From assembly GCF_049276915.1 (NCBI RefSeq), contig NZ_JBASXK010000089.1:17112-81111 (forward strand): a DNA stretch of 64,000 bases. Reading direction: 5' to 3'. This stretch comes from Aestuariivita sp049276915. Its GTDB lineage: Bacteria; Pseudomonadota; Alphaproteobacteria; Rhodobacterales; Rhodobacteraceae. Of the stretch, positions 33,646-41,000 are shown in pieces. The notes beneath the pieces are model-generated. The model had not been told where the DNA came from and did not search any database. It saw only the letters and a list, made by a program, of their open reading frames with translations. A program made the position numbers and the translations under genes. Each line of letters starts with the position of its first letter. Positions within the stretch are counted from its first letter, which is position 1.

Positions 33646-33843
33646 CTATTTCATCAGTTTGAAAAACACATGCTCTGCGATCATCGGGCGTCGCAGCCCC
33701 TTGGCCAAGAGGTCTTCGTCGCTCAGCGCAAAGAGCTTGAGATGCTCGGCGCGATAGGCCCGGCGCATCGCGGCGGGATTGCGGCCAAAGCCGATGCTGG
33801 CAAGATACCATTCGAAGTCGGATCTGTCGTGGGTTGAATACAT
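33646..33843 (-). CDS. DUF1127-like protein (first of a pair)
   Basis: A 65-residue protein, MYSTHDRSDFEWYLASIGFG followed by RNPAAMRRAYRAEHLKLFALSDEDLLAKGLRRPMIAEHVFFKLMK. The second half follows the DUF1127 pattern (LxxLSDxxLxxxGLxRxxIxxHVF) and parallels the neighbouring DUF1127 gene. The frame is open to 33948, but the ATG at 33843 gives a compact protein and lies 8 nt behind a strong hairpin (33851-33882). It lies between ureC and ureE in the operon direction. Confidence 0.8.
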   Translation of the reverse strand: MYSTHDRSDFEWYLASIGFGRNPAAMRRAYRAEHLKLFALSDEDLLAKGLRRPMIAEHVFFKLMK

Positions 33844-33850
33844 GATGTAC

Positions 33851-33882
33851 GGAATCCCCTGATTTGATTGCAGGCGGATTCC
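33851..33882 (-). promoter_or_regulatory. Start-proximal RNA hairpin of first DUF1127 gene
   Basis: GGAATCC-CCTG pairs with CAGG-c-GGATTCC across a 9-base loop, giving an 11-bp stem with one bulged base. In the minus-strand transcript the 3' arm holds the only purine-rich candidate ribosome-binding site (AGGGGA) and ends 7 nt before the ATG. The hairpin could therefore mask translation and open under some condition such as heat or protein binding. Confidence 0.45.
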
Positions 33883-33994
33883 TCTCCTGACGCTCGATAC
33901 CGTGTTCACAGACGGATTGACAGCGAGAAGCGGTGATGGATGCAACACTCGGGTCAGTCAGTGGCATTTGTTGTGTCATGCTCAATATACTCGT

Positions 33995-35755
33995 TCAAAA
34001 CAGGAAGTAACGCTGCGCCATGGGCAGCACTTCGGCAGGCTGGCAGGTCAGCAACTCTCCATCCGCCCGCACTTCGTAGGTTTCCGGGTTCACTTCGACA
34101 TGCGGCATTGCATTGTTCAGGATCAGATCCGCTTTGCCGATGTTGCGCGTGTTTTCCACCGCCAGCGTCTTTTTCGCCAATCCCAGCGACGCGCCGATCC
34201 CATCGGCCTGAGCCGCTTCTGAGACGAATGTCACGGCGGAATGCTCGACCGAGCGACCATAGGCCCCCCACATCAGTCGCGAATAGACAGGCTGTGGCGT
34301 CGGGATCGAGGCATTGGGGTCGCCCATCTGCGCGCAGACAATCGTGCCGCCCATCAGAACCATCTCGGGTTTCACGCCAAAGAATGCGGGGTTCCACATG
34401 ACAAGATCCGCGCGCTTGCCTTCTTCGATCGAGCCGATGTGCTTGCTGACCCCATGCGCAATCGCTGGATTGATGGTGTATTTGGCGATGTAACGGCGCA
34501 CACGCATGTTGTCGTTGTCGCCGGTTTCTTCGCTCAGTTTCCCGCGCTGTTTCTTCATCTTGTCGGCGGTTTGCCAGGTGCGAATGATGACCTCGCCAAC
34601 CCGCCCCATGGCCTGGCTGTCCGAGGCGATGATCGAAAACGCGCCCATATCGTGCAGAATGTCTTCGGCAGCAATCGTCTCGCGGCGGATGCGGCTTTCG
34701 GCGAACGCCACGTCTTCGGGTATGGATTTGTCCAGGTGGTGGCAGACCATGAGCATGTCCAGATGCTCTTCGATGGTGTTCACGGTAAAGGGCCGCGTCG
34801 GATTGGTGGAGGAGGGCAGCACATGGCTCTCGCCGCAGATCTTGATGATATCCGGGGCATGGCCTCCGCCCGCGCCTTCGGTGTGAAAGGCATGGATCGT
34901 GCGGCCCTTCATCGCCGCCACGGTGTTTTCCACAAACCCGCTTTCATTCAGCGTGTCGGTGTGGATCATCACCTGCACATCCATTTGATCCGCGACATCC
35001 AGACAACAGTCTATGGCACCAGGGGTCGTGCCCCAGTCTTCGTGGAGTTTCAGCGCGCAGGCCCCGCCGCGCACCTGTTCCTCAAGTGCAGCAGGAAGCG
35101 AGGCATTCCCCTTGCCTGCAAAGGCAAGGTTCATCGGAAAGGCATCCGCTGCCTGCAACATGCGCCCGATATGCCAGGGGCCCGGTGTGCAGGTGGTGGC
35201 CAGTGTCCCATGTGCGGGGCCTGTGCCGCCGCCCAACATGGTGGTCAGTCCGGAATGCAGCGCGTCTTCGATCTGTTGTGGGCAGATGTAATGAATGTGG
35301 CTGTCAAAGCCACCCGCCGTCAGGATGCGCCCTTCGCCTGCGATGGCTTCGGTGCCGGGGCCGATGATGATGTTGACGCCCGGCTGTGTATCTGGATTGC
35401 CCGCTTTGCCGATCTTGTGAATGCGCCCGTCGCGCAGGCCGACATCCGCCTTGTAGATGCCCGAGTGATCCACGATCAATGCGTTGGTAATCACTGTATC
35501 CACGGCCCCTTCGGCCCGGGTCGCCTGAGACTGCCCCATCCCGTCACGGATCACCTTGCCTCCGCCGAACTTGACCTCTTCGCCATAAAGCGCGGCATTC
35601 GGACCGGTGCCACCACCCGATGCACGGCCCGCTCTTTCGGCAGTCAGGTCGCGCTCGACCTCGATGATGAGGTCGGTATCGGCAAGACGCAGGCGATCCC
35701 CGGTGGTGGGGCCGAACATCGCGGCATAGTCGGAACGGGTGATTTGGGTGGGCAT
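33995..35755 (-). CDS. ureC: Urease alpha subunit UreC
   Basis: A 586-residue nickel hydrolase that splits urea to ammonia and carbamate. The metal ligands are all visible: HIHYICPQQ (HxH), ACALKLHEDWG (the lysine that is carbamylated), MIHTDTLNESGF, HTEGAGGGHAPDI and the terminal aspartate in IIASDSQAMGRVGE. The mobile flap MVCHHLDKS carries the catalytic histidine. AGGAG precedes the ATG by 8 bases. It is about 15 residues longer than common UreC proteins because of an insertion near residues 45-65 (ERAGRASGGGTGPNAAL). Confidence 0.97.
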   Translation of the reverse strand: MPTQITRSDYAAMFGPTTGDRLRLADTDLIIEVERDLTAERAGRASGGGTGPNAALYGEEVKFGGGKVIRDGMGQSQATRAEGAVDTVITNALIVDHSGIYKADVGLRDGRIHKIGKAGNPDTQPGVNIIIGPGTEAIAGEGRILTAGGFDSHIHYICPQQIEDALHSGLTTMLGGGTGPAHGTLATTCTPGPWHIGRMLQAADAFPMNLAFAGKGNASLPAALEEQVRGGACALKLHEDWGTTPGAIDCCLDVADQMDVQVMIHTDTLNESGFVENTVAAMKGRTIHAFHTEGAGGGHAPDIIKICGESHVLPSSTNPTRPFTVNTIEEHLDMLMVCHHLDKSIPEDVAFAESRIRRETIAAEDILHDMGAFSIIASDSQAMGRVGEVIIRTWQTADKMKKQRGKLSEETGDNDNMRVRRYIAKYTINPAIAHGVSKHIGSIEEGKRADLVMWNPAFFGVKPEMVLMGGTIVCAQMGDPNASIPTPQPVYSRLMWGAYGRSVEHSAVTFVSEAAQADGIGASLGLAKKTLAVENTRNIGKADLILNNAMPHVEVNPETYEVRADGELLTCQPAEVLPMAQRYFLF

Positions 35756-35765
35756 GTGCGGTCTC

Positions 35766-35858
35766 CTAGACGTTCCACAAGGCGTGGGAGCGGTGCCGGT
35801 CGTTGAATGATTGGTCGCGAATGTGCGGCGCGACCCATGGGGTTTCGAATTCAGGCAT
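35766..35858 (-). CDS. Possible 30-residue ORF between the AhpD-like gene and ureC
   Basis: A short frame reading MPEFETPWVAPHIRDQSFND then RHRSHALWNV, ending TAG 10 bp before the ureC ATG. It fills most of the 130-bp gap and would keep ribosomes close to ureC. There is no strong Shine-Dalgarno sequence and no recognised family. I list it as possible because the neighbouring gaps hold similar coupled small frames. Confidence 0.35.
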   Translation of the reverse strand: MPEFETPWVAPHIRDQSFNDRHRSHALWNV

Positions 35859-35885
35859 TATATCTGCGCGGTCTGGTGGCATCGG

Positions 35886-36281
35886 CTACGTCCTGAAGAC
35901 CTCATCCACATCGACCTGAAGGCCGGTCACGATGCCATTTGTCTGCATCGCCATCCCGATGACGCCCAGCAATTCGCCATGCTGCGCGGCTGTCATCCCC
36001 TTGGCTTTGGCTGCTGCCGTGTGGGAATGCACGCAATAGGAACACCCGTTCGCAGTCGAGACCGCCACATAGATCATCTCCTTGACCAGCGGATCCAGTT
36101 CTCCAGGTCCCATCACCACCTTGAGCCGCTCCCATGTGGCCTTCAGCAACGCGGGATCATGCGCCAATGCGCGCCAGAAGTTGTTCACGTAATCGGTGCC
36201 GCGCAGGGCGCGGATATCATTGAAGACGGCCAGAGCTTCAGGGCTGACCTCTTCGTCCGAAAGCAAGGACACTGTTCCCAT
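35886..36281 (-). CDS. Carboxymuconolactone decarboxylase-family (AhpD-like) protein
   Basis: A 131-residue helical protein of the CMD/AhpD superfamily. The redox motif lies in MIYVAVSTANGCSYCVHSHTAAAKAKGMT, with CxxC followed by histidine, as in AhpD-type alkylhydroperoxidases. It is inserted in the urease operon between ureB and ureC. The ATG overlaps the stop of a 38-residue frame (TGATG at 36283-36279). A peroxide-protective or thiol-redox role for nickel-enzyme assembly is conceivable but only inferred from position. Confidence 0.88.
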   Translation of the reverse strand: MGTVSLLSDEEVSPEALAVFNDIRALRGTDYVNNFWRALAHDPALLKATWERLKVVMGPGELDPLVKEMIYVAVSTANGCSYCVHSHTAAAKAKGMTAAQHGELLGVIGMAMQTNGIVTGLQVDVDEVFRT

Positions 36282-36397
36282 CAGCTCATCCCCCCGATAC
36301 AGGCCCGGTCCCCCGTGCCACCCGGACCGCCATGTACCGGAGGCCGGGCTGACAGATCATCAGCCACCCCCGCATTGATCCCAAAGTTATCGCACAT
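36281..36397 (-). CDS. 38-residue ORF translationally coupled to the AhpD-like gene
   Basis: The frame MCDNFGINAGVADDLSARPP followed by VHGGPGGTGDRACIGGMS ends in a TGA that shares its A with the ATG of the AhpD-like gene (TGATG). A good ribosome-binding site (CCGGAG) lies 3-8 bases before its ATG. The composition is glycine-rich with one cysteine near each end and no membrane helix. It starts 30 bp after the ureB stop. Family unknown; the ribosome site and the overlap argue for translation. Confidence 0.55.
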   Translation of the reverse strand: MCDNFGINAGVADDLSARPPVHGGPGGTGDRACIGGMS

Positions 36398-36427
36398 TTC
36401 TCCGGCCCTCCCGGTTTGATGTGCCGC

Positions 36428-36733
36428 TCAAAGCGGCCCCATCACCTTCTGGTTGAACCCATAGATCTTTCTTGCCCCGGAGACGGGGATGAGGTTCACC
36501 TCGCGCCGCTGACCCGGCTCAAAGCGCACGGCGGTGCCTGCGGCAATGTCCAGCCGCATGCCGCGCGCGGCCTCGCGATCGAACTCCAGCGCCCCATTGG
36601 ACTCGGCGAAATGATAGTGACTTCCGACCTGAACCGGACGGTCACCGGTATTGGCCACCATCAGCGTGATCGCCGTCCGGTCCCCGTTGAGCGACAGCAT
36701 GCCTTCGGCCGCAAACAGCTCTCCGGGGATCAT
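36428..36733 (-). CDS. ureB: Urease beta subunit UreB
   Basis: A 101-residue structural subunit of urease. MIPGELFAAEGMLSLNGDRTAITLMVANTGDRPVQVGSHYHFAESNGALEFDREAARGMRLDIAAGTAVRFEPGQRREVNLIPVSGARKIYGFNQKVMG covers the whole family. The ATG at 36733 overlaps the stop of the 34-residue frame (ATGA); the longer frame to 36799 is not used. Confidence 0.96.
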   Translation of the reverse strand: MIPGELFAAEGMLSLNGDRTAITLMVANTGDRPVQVGSHYHFAESNGALEFDREAARGMRLDIAAGTAVRFEPGQRREVNLIPVSGARKIYGFNQKVMGPL

Positions 36734-36834
36734 CTGGCGCGCACCTTGGCCGCAACCCGCCTGCGCCCACTCACAAGCATCATTGTCACTGCGGCACATC
36801 CACTCAAAACAAAGGCGAACATCTCGATGAACAT
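36730..36834 (-). CDS. 34-residue membrane peptide between ureA and ureB
   Basis: The frame MFIEMFAFVLSGCAAVTMML followed by VSGRRRVAAKVRAR encodes one membrane helix with a basic tail, an inside-positive topology. A strong purine-rich site (GCAGGAGAGAGAG) precedes the ATG, and the stop overlaps the ureB start (ATGA), so it is probably translated. The ribosome site abuts one copy of the dispersed repeat. Function unknown. Confidence 0.6.
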   Translation of the reverse strand: MFIEMFAFVLSGCAAVTMMLVSGRRRVAAKVRAR

Positions 36835-36845
36835 CTCTCTCTCCT

Positions 36846-36870
36846 GCTTCTTTCTGGTCTCAAATACCCC
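36846..36870. repeat. Dispersed intergenic repeat, copy 2
   Basis: GCTTCTTTCTGGTC then TC and AAATACCCC, in the gap between ureA and the 34-residue ORF. Read on the transcribed minus strand, its flank GCAGGAG forms the ribosome-binding site of that ORF. Same family as copies at 301, 48078 and 51252. Confidence 0.7.
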
Positions 36871-36875
36871 GATCC

Positions 36876-37178
36876 TCACCGGATCGGATTGTGCACGGTC
36901 ACCAGTTTCGTCCCATCCGGAAAGGTGGCCTCGACCTGTACGTCGTGGATCATCTCGGGCACGCCTTCCATGCATTGCTCGCGGGTGATGACTTCGGCAC
37001 CGGCCTGCATCATCTCGGCGACCGAGCGGCCATCGCGCGCGCCTTCGACCACCGCGTCCGTGATCAGCGCGATGGCTTCGGGGTGGTTCAGCTTTACGCC
37101 GCGGGCAAGCCGTTTGCGGGCAATCTCGGCCGCAAGGGCGACCAGAAGTTTGTCTTTTTCGCGGGGTGTGAGGTTCAT
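36876..37178 (-). CDS. ureA: Urease gamma subunit UreA
   Basis: A 100-residue structural subunit: MNLTPREKDKLLVALAAEIARKRLARGVKLNHPEAIALITDAVVEGARDGRSVAEMMQAGAEVITREQCMEGVPEMIHDVQVEATFPDGTKLVTVHNPIR, the full family sequence. It begins 1 bp after the ureD stop. The active urease is an assembly of UreA, UreB and UreC. Confidence 0.97.
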   Translation of the reverse strand: MNLTPREKDKLLVALAAEIARKRLARGVKLNHPEAIALITDAVVEGARDGRSVAEMMQAGAEVITREQCMEGVPEMIHDVQVEATFPDGTKLVTVHNPIR

Positions 37179-37179
37179 G

Positions 37180-38043
37180 TCAGATCATCCAGGGTCTGGG
37201 GAGTGGGTCGGTGCGGAACTGCGCGATCAACGGGATCAGAGCTTGGCGCAGAGTAAATCCATCCGGGGCAAGAATGCGAGCAAAGAGTACATCGGGTGCC
37301 GGCTGAGACATGCCTGCGGTCGCGGGCAGCAGAGCGCGCGCGGCGTCCAGATGGTCAGAGGCACCCGGTGCTGCGAAAATCAGACTGGCCATTGCTCCGG
37401 CCCCGCCGCCTGTTGCGAGTTGCGACAGATGGGCGTTGGCATCGCCCTGCAGCCGGGCACGGTCGGCAAAGATGATCCGGCCAGCACGGCGCAAAGTGAT
37501 GCGGTCATCCAGATCAAGATCGCGCACCGTTTCACCCATGGCGACACGGCCAAAGATCAGGCTTTCGACCAGAAGGCAGGTGGCTTGCGCGCCAAGGGTC
37601 ACGTCCAGACGGCGGGCAAGGGCGGCCCCGTCATAAAGGATCGTTTCCTGGGGCAGCCAGCATATACGCGCATTTTCGGTCACGTTCAGGCCCGTGCAGA
37701 CGCGACCCTGCCCAAAGCTGGCACGATAGGCGCGTTCGGCGGCCTGCGTGGTGACCGTGAGGCGGGTGTTCGGCTCGGCACTCAGGCGCAGATCAAAGCG
37801 ATCGCCGCCGGTTATGCCGCCTGCCGTGTTCAGCGTAACAGCGGTCAGAGCGGTGTCATCTGTGCGCGGAAACAACAGCTTGAGCGATCCCTGCTGATGC
37901 AGGCGGGATATCACGGTCTTGCCGTCCCGCGCCTTGACCAGGAGCCGCGCGGCACCCTGTGCGCGCGGTTGGGTCGTGGCGAGTGTAAGGGGGGTCAGGT
38001 CCTGAATCGTCGTCTCCACCAGTCGTTTGCGACGGTATGCCAT
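37180..38043 (-). CDS. ureD: Urease accessory protein UreD
   Basis: A 287-residue accessory protein (also called UreH) that binds apo-urease and recruits UreF and UreG. Family features: QGAARLLVKARDGKTVISRLHQQGSLKLLFPR, LNTAGGITGGDRFDLRL, TTQAAERAYRA, WLPQETILYDGAALARRLDV and LVESLIFGRVAMGE. The frame can extend to a TTG at 38103, but that codon lies inside a perfect palindrome. The ATG at 38043 (MAYRRKRLVETTIQDL) is the better start. It is the first gene of the urease operon. Confidence 0.94.
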   Translation of the reverse strand: MAYRRKRLVETTIQDLTPLTLATTQPRAQGAARLLVKARDGKTVISRLHQQGSLKLLFPRTDDTALTAVTLNTAGGITGGDRFDLRLSAEPNTRLTVTTQAAERAYRASFGQGRVCTGLNVTENARICWLPQETILYDGAALARRLDVTLGAQATCLLVESLIFGRVAMGETVRDLDLDDRITLRRAGRIIFADRARLQGDANAHLSQLATGGGAGAMASLIFAAPGASDHLDAARALLPATAGMSQPAPDVLFARILAPDGFTLRQALIPLIAQFRTDPLPRPWMI

Positions 38044-38083
38044 CAGGCTAGCGCCTTTGACCGGTCTGTTTCCAGAGCCGGAA

Positions 38084-38103
38084 TTGCTGCATTCATGCAG
38101 CAA
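38084..38103. promoter_or_regulatory. 20-bp palindrome in the ureD-GntR intergenic region
   Basis: TTGCTGCAT and ATGCAGCAA are perfect 9-bp arms around TC. It lies 41-60 bp upstream of the ureD ATG and about 120 bp upstream of the divergent GntR gene, the position of a shared operator. A dimeric regulator, possibly the adjacent GntR protein, could bind here. A second weaker inverted repeat (GGTGC/GCACC, 38131-38151) is close by. Confidence 0.5.
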
Positions 38104-38222
38104 GACAATATGCGCCGGTTTTTGCGACGGGGTGCTGAAAAAATAGGCACCATCCGAGGCGCTGCTGCGGATTGCGCGGAACGGTCCGGGTTCTTAAGGT
38201 TGGCGCGATCGAAAGGAGTGTC

Positions 38223-38873
38223 ATGGCCGGGCAGACCGAAACAGTTCTGAATGCGCTTCTCGAAGGCATTGATCGCGGGCGTCTGAACCCGGGCGATGTG
38301 ATCGAAGAAGCCCCTTTGATGCAGATACATGGGGTGTCGCGCACTCCGGTGCGCGAGGCGTTCATTCAGCTTGAATCCGCCGGGTTGATCCGGCGATTGC
38401 CGCGCAAGGGTGCGGTGCTGTTCAAGCCAAATCTCGAAGAGTTCCTGGCGATCCTCGAAGTGCATGCCAAGCTCGAAGGGCAGGCGGCGGGGCTTGCGGC
38501 CCGACGGCTGTCTTCACACAATGCCCGTGATCTGGAGGCTGCAGTGGTGGCCTGCGAGGACTATGCGGCGCGCCCGGGTCCGGGTGATCCGGCGCAGTAT
38601 TATCAGTTGAACATGCGGTTTCACGAAGTCGTGGCGCTCAGTGCAGGCAATCCGGTCCTCGTGGATATGATCAAGACCAATGCGCGCAAGCTGATGGCCT
38701 ATTACCGGGCGCGCTACCGCTATCCCGGTTCGATCGCCGACAGCGCGCTCGAGCATCGCGCCATCGCCACATTGATCACCGACCACAAGCGCGAAGAGGC
38801 AGAAGCCCTGATGCAGCGTCATGTGCAGTTTGATCAGGTCACGGTCATGGATCTGCTGGCCGCCGTCGGATAG
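38223..38873 (+). CDS. GntR-family transcriptional regulator, FadR/FCD subfamily
   Basis: A 216-residue regulator. The N-terminal winged helix-turn-helix is GDVIEEAPLMQIHGVSRTPVREAFIQLESAGLIRRLPRKGAVLF. The C-terminal helical FCD domain contains the usual metal- or ligand-binding histidines (LNMRFHEVVALSAGN, LEHRAIATLI, LMQRHVQFDQ). GAAAGGAGTG gives a strong ribosome site before the ATG at 38223. It lies between the divergent urease operon and the amidotransferase-P450-GS cluster, so it could control either; the FCD domain suggests a small carboxylate or amine-derived effector. Confidence 0.93.
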   Translation: MAGQTETVLNALLEGIDRGRLNPGDVIEEAPLMQIHGVSRTPVREAFIQLESAGLIRRLPRKGAVLFKPNLEEFLAILEVHAKLEGQAAGLAARRLSSHNARDLEAAVVACEDYAARPGPGDPAQYYQLNMRFHEVVALSAGNPVLVDMIKTNARKLMAYYRARYRYPGSIADSALEHRAIATLITDHKREEAEALMQRHVQFDQVTVMDLLAAVG

Positions 38874-38928
38874 GTCGCGGCATGTCGGGCCTTGCTGGCG
38901 AGCAGTCCCGAGCGCATGGCAAACGGGG

Positions 38929-39660
38929 TCAGGAGGCGGGCTGCGCCATCTCGAAAAAACGGGCGATCGATTCTGCGAATGCGTCGCTGTCAGCGGTTTG
39001 CGCCAATGAGGCGCGCGCGCGGCCTGTGACCTGCGGCCCCAGATACTCCGAAAGTTCTTCGGTCAACGCGGCGATAAAGCCCGGCGTCATTTCTGGGTGA
39101 TGTTGGGACGTATAGACATGCGACCCCATGGCAAAGCCTGCGATGGGGCACCCCTCGGAACTGGTGACGGGGCTGGCTCCTTCCGGCAGTACGGTGACCT
39201 GCTCGACATGGCTGCCATAGAGCTTGAGATCTTCGGGCAGGGTATGCATCCAGGGTTTGCGCTGGATGAGGCGGTTTTGAATGAGCCCGTGCATGTACCC
39301 GCCCGGGTTTTTCTCGACGCGCCCCCCAAGGGCCATGGCGATGGCCTGATGGCCAAAGCAGGCCCCGAACAGCGGCAGTTTCCGCGCCACGATATCATCG
39401 ATGAGCGTGAAAAGCCGGCCAATCCACGGCGCATCATCGTGAACAGAGGCCGGGCTGCCCGAGATCATCACGCCATCAAACCCATCAAGGGTTTCGGGAA
39501 ACTGGCCGTCTTTGACTTCGAACACCGCAAAACTCCAGTCCGGGCGGACACGTGTCATCATGGTGGGGAATTTCTCGCCATCCTTGGGGTGGTTCTGCGC
39601 AAAGTCGCTGTCATCGGTGTTGGTCACCAGAATGGCAAGATGCATGGCGGCGGATCTCAT
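38929..39660 (-). CDS. Class I glutamine amidotransferase-like hydrolase
   Basis: A 243-residue protein of the GATase1 (GMP synthase-like) family. The nucleophile cysteine is in PLFGACFGHQAIAMALGG, and histidine-glutamate of the triad in SQHHPEMTPGF. GVMISGSPASVHDDAPWIGRL forms the oxyanion region. Members act as stand-alone gamma-glutamyl hydrolases as well as in amide transfer; the PuuD and IpuF-type enzymes that hydrolyse gamma-glutamyl amides are relevant relatives by fold. It is divergent from P450-GS. The second ATG at 39645 is an alternative start, since no clear ribosome site precedes 39660. Confidence 0.9.
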   Translation of the reverse strand: MRSAAMHLAILVTNTDDSDFAQNHPKDGEKFPTMMTRVRPDWSFAVFEVKDGQFPETLDGFDGVMISGSPASVHDDAPWIGRLFTLIDDIVARKLPLFGACFGHQAIAMALGGRVEKNPGGYMHGLIQNRLIQRKPWMHTLPEDLKLYGSHVEQVTVLPEGASPVTSSEGCPIAGFAMGSHVYTSQHHPEMTPGFIAALTEELSEYLGPQVTGRARASLAQTADSDAFAESIARFFEMAQPAS

Positions 39661-39665
39661 TTTTG

Positions 39666-39693
39666 TTTACATATTTATAAGCCTCATTAATAT
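39666..39693 (+). promoter_or_regulatory. Candidate promoter for the P450-GS pair
   Basis: In the 66-bp AT-rich gap between the divergent amidotransferase and P450 genes, TTTACA (39666-39671) and TAATAT (39688-39693) are spaced by 16 bp. The region is much richer in A and T than its surroundings, as expected for a regulated divergent promoter. TGTTTACA (39664-39671) might be part of a GntR half-site. A minus-strand promoter probably overlaps. Confidence 0.4.
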
Positions 39694-39726
39694 ACGAACG
39701 GTCAATGCCGGTGGAAAGGGCAAATC

Positions 39727-40986
39727 ATGACGGTCTGGACGCCGGTAGACGACGGGTTTTCCGATCTGAGCAGTCACGACAGTTTCGTAGCAGGCGCCCC
39801 CCACAACACCTTTGCCCGCTTGCGCCGCGAGGATCCGCTGCATTGGACCGAATACGCGCAAGGTCAGGATTTCTGGTCCATCACCCGTCACGCCGACATT
39901 GAGGCGATGAACAAGCAGCCCGAGGTGTTTTCCTCGGCGCAAGGTATCCGCATGGAAGACCAGACCCATGAGGAATACCTTGCACGGCGGACCTTTCAGG
40001 AGACCGATCCGCCGGATCACACCCGGGTGCGTCGCAAGCTGACACGGGCCTTTGCCAAGCCGACGATTGCGGCATTCGAGCAGGACATACGCGATATCTG
40101 CAATGACATGCTGGACCCGGCTCTGGAACATGGCACATTCGATGCCACCAAGCTGATCGCGCGCGAGTTGCCGATGCGGATGCTGGGGCGGATCATCGGC
40201 ACGCCGGAAGAAGACTTGCCCTGGCTGGTTGAAAAGGGCGATGCGCTGATTGCCAATACGGATCCTGATTTCACTGCCCATGTCCTGGACCGGATGGATA
40301 CGGATGCGTTCCGAATGATGCCCTTCAACTCACCGGCCGGTGCCGAACTCTATCAATATGCGCGCGAGTTGATGGCCGGGAAGGCTGCACGCGGTGAAAC
40401 GGATGGTGTGCTGCATCTGATCCTTGAGCCGGATGAGGATGGCCAGACCATTTCCGAGGACGAGTTTCGCAACTTCTTCTGCCTGCTGGTGGCCGCTGGC
40501 AATGACACGACCCGCTATTCCATCGCCGCCGGCATGCAGGCGATGTGCCATCAGCCGGAACTGCTGGGCCAGATGCAGGCTGGGGGCGATGTCTGGAAGA
40601 CGGCCCCCGATGAGATCATCCGCTGGGCCACCCCGGCGACTTACTTTCGCCGCACGGCGACACGCGATGTCGAGATGCATGGCAAGACCATCCGGCAAGG
40701 CGACAAGGTGCTCTATTGGTTTGCCTCGGCCAATCGCGATGACGCGATGTTTGACGACCCGTTTCGCGTGAACCTGCATCGCAGCCCGAACCGCCATCTG
40801 AGTTTCGGACAAGGCGGACCGCATGTCTGTCTGGGGATGTGGCTGGCGCGTCTGGAGGTGCAGGTTCTGTTTGAAGAGCTTGCCAAGCGTCTGAAATCCA
40901 TTGAACCTGCGGGTTCTCATCAATTCCTGCGATCCAATTTCGTGGGTGGGATCAAATCGCTGCCGGTCACTGTGCAGCGCGCCTGA
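39727..40986 (+). CDS. Cytochrome P450 monooxygenase
   Basis: A 419-residue soluble bacterial P450. The I-helix oxygen-activation motif is AAGNDTTRYSIAAG, the K-helix ExxR is DEIIRWATPATYFRRTA, and the heme loop SFGQGGPHVCLGMWLARLEVQ supplies the cysteine thiolate. It has no membrane anchor and is a class I type that needs a separate ferredoxin and reductase, neither being adjacent. It is transcribed with the glutamine synthetase-like gene 14 bp downstream and divergently from a GATase1 hydrolase. That setting suggests that it oxidises an amine or its gamma-glutamyl derivative. Confidence 0.95.
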   Translation: MTVWTPVDDGFSDLSSHDSFVAGAPHNTFARLRREDPLHWTEYAQGQDFWSITRHADIEAMNKQPEVFSSAQGIRMEDQTHEEYLARRTFQETDPPDHTRVRRKLTRAFAKPTIAAFEQDIRDICNDMLDPALEHGTFDATKLIARELPMRMLGRIIGTPEEDLPWLVEKGDALIANTDPDFTAHVLDRMDTDAFRMMPFNSPAGAELYQYARELMAGKAARGETDGVLHLILEPDEDGQTISEDEFRNFFCLLVAAGNDTTRYSIAAGMQAMCHQPELLGQMQAGGDVWKTAPDEIIRWATPATYFRRTATRDVEMHGKTIRQGDKVLYWFASANRDDAMFDDPFRVNLHRSPNRHLSFGQGGPHVCLGMWLARLEVQVLFEELAKRLKSIEPAGSHQFLRSNFVGGIKSLPVTVQRA

Positions 40987-41000
40987 AGGGAGAGTTCCTC

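Noticed and set aside
33272..33985. Minus-strand frame of 237 codons across both DUF1127 genes
   Set aside because: It covers both DUF1127 genes in a different frame; its translation has no domain, while the two DUF1127 frames share a family motif.
34241..35806. 521-codon plus-strand frame opposite ureC
   Set aside because: ureC is unmistakable on the minus strand; no ribosome site or motif supports the antisense frame.
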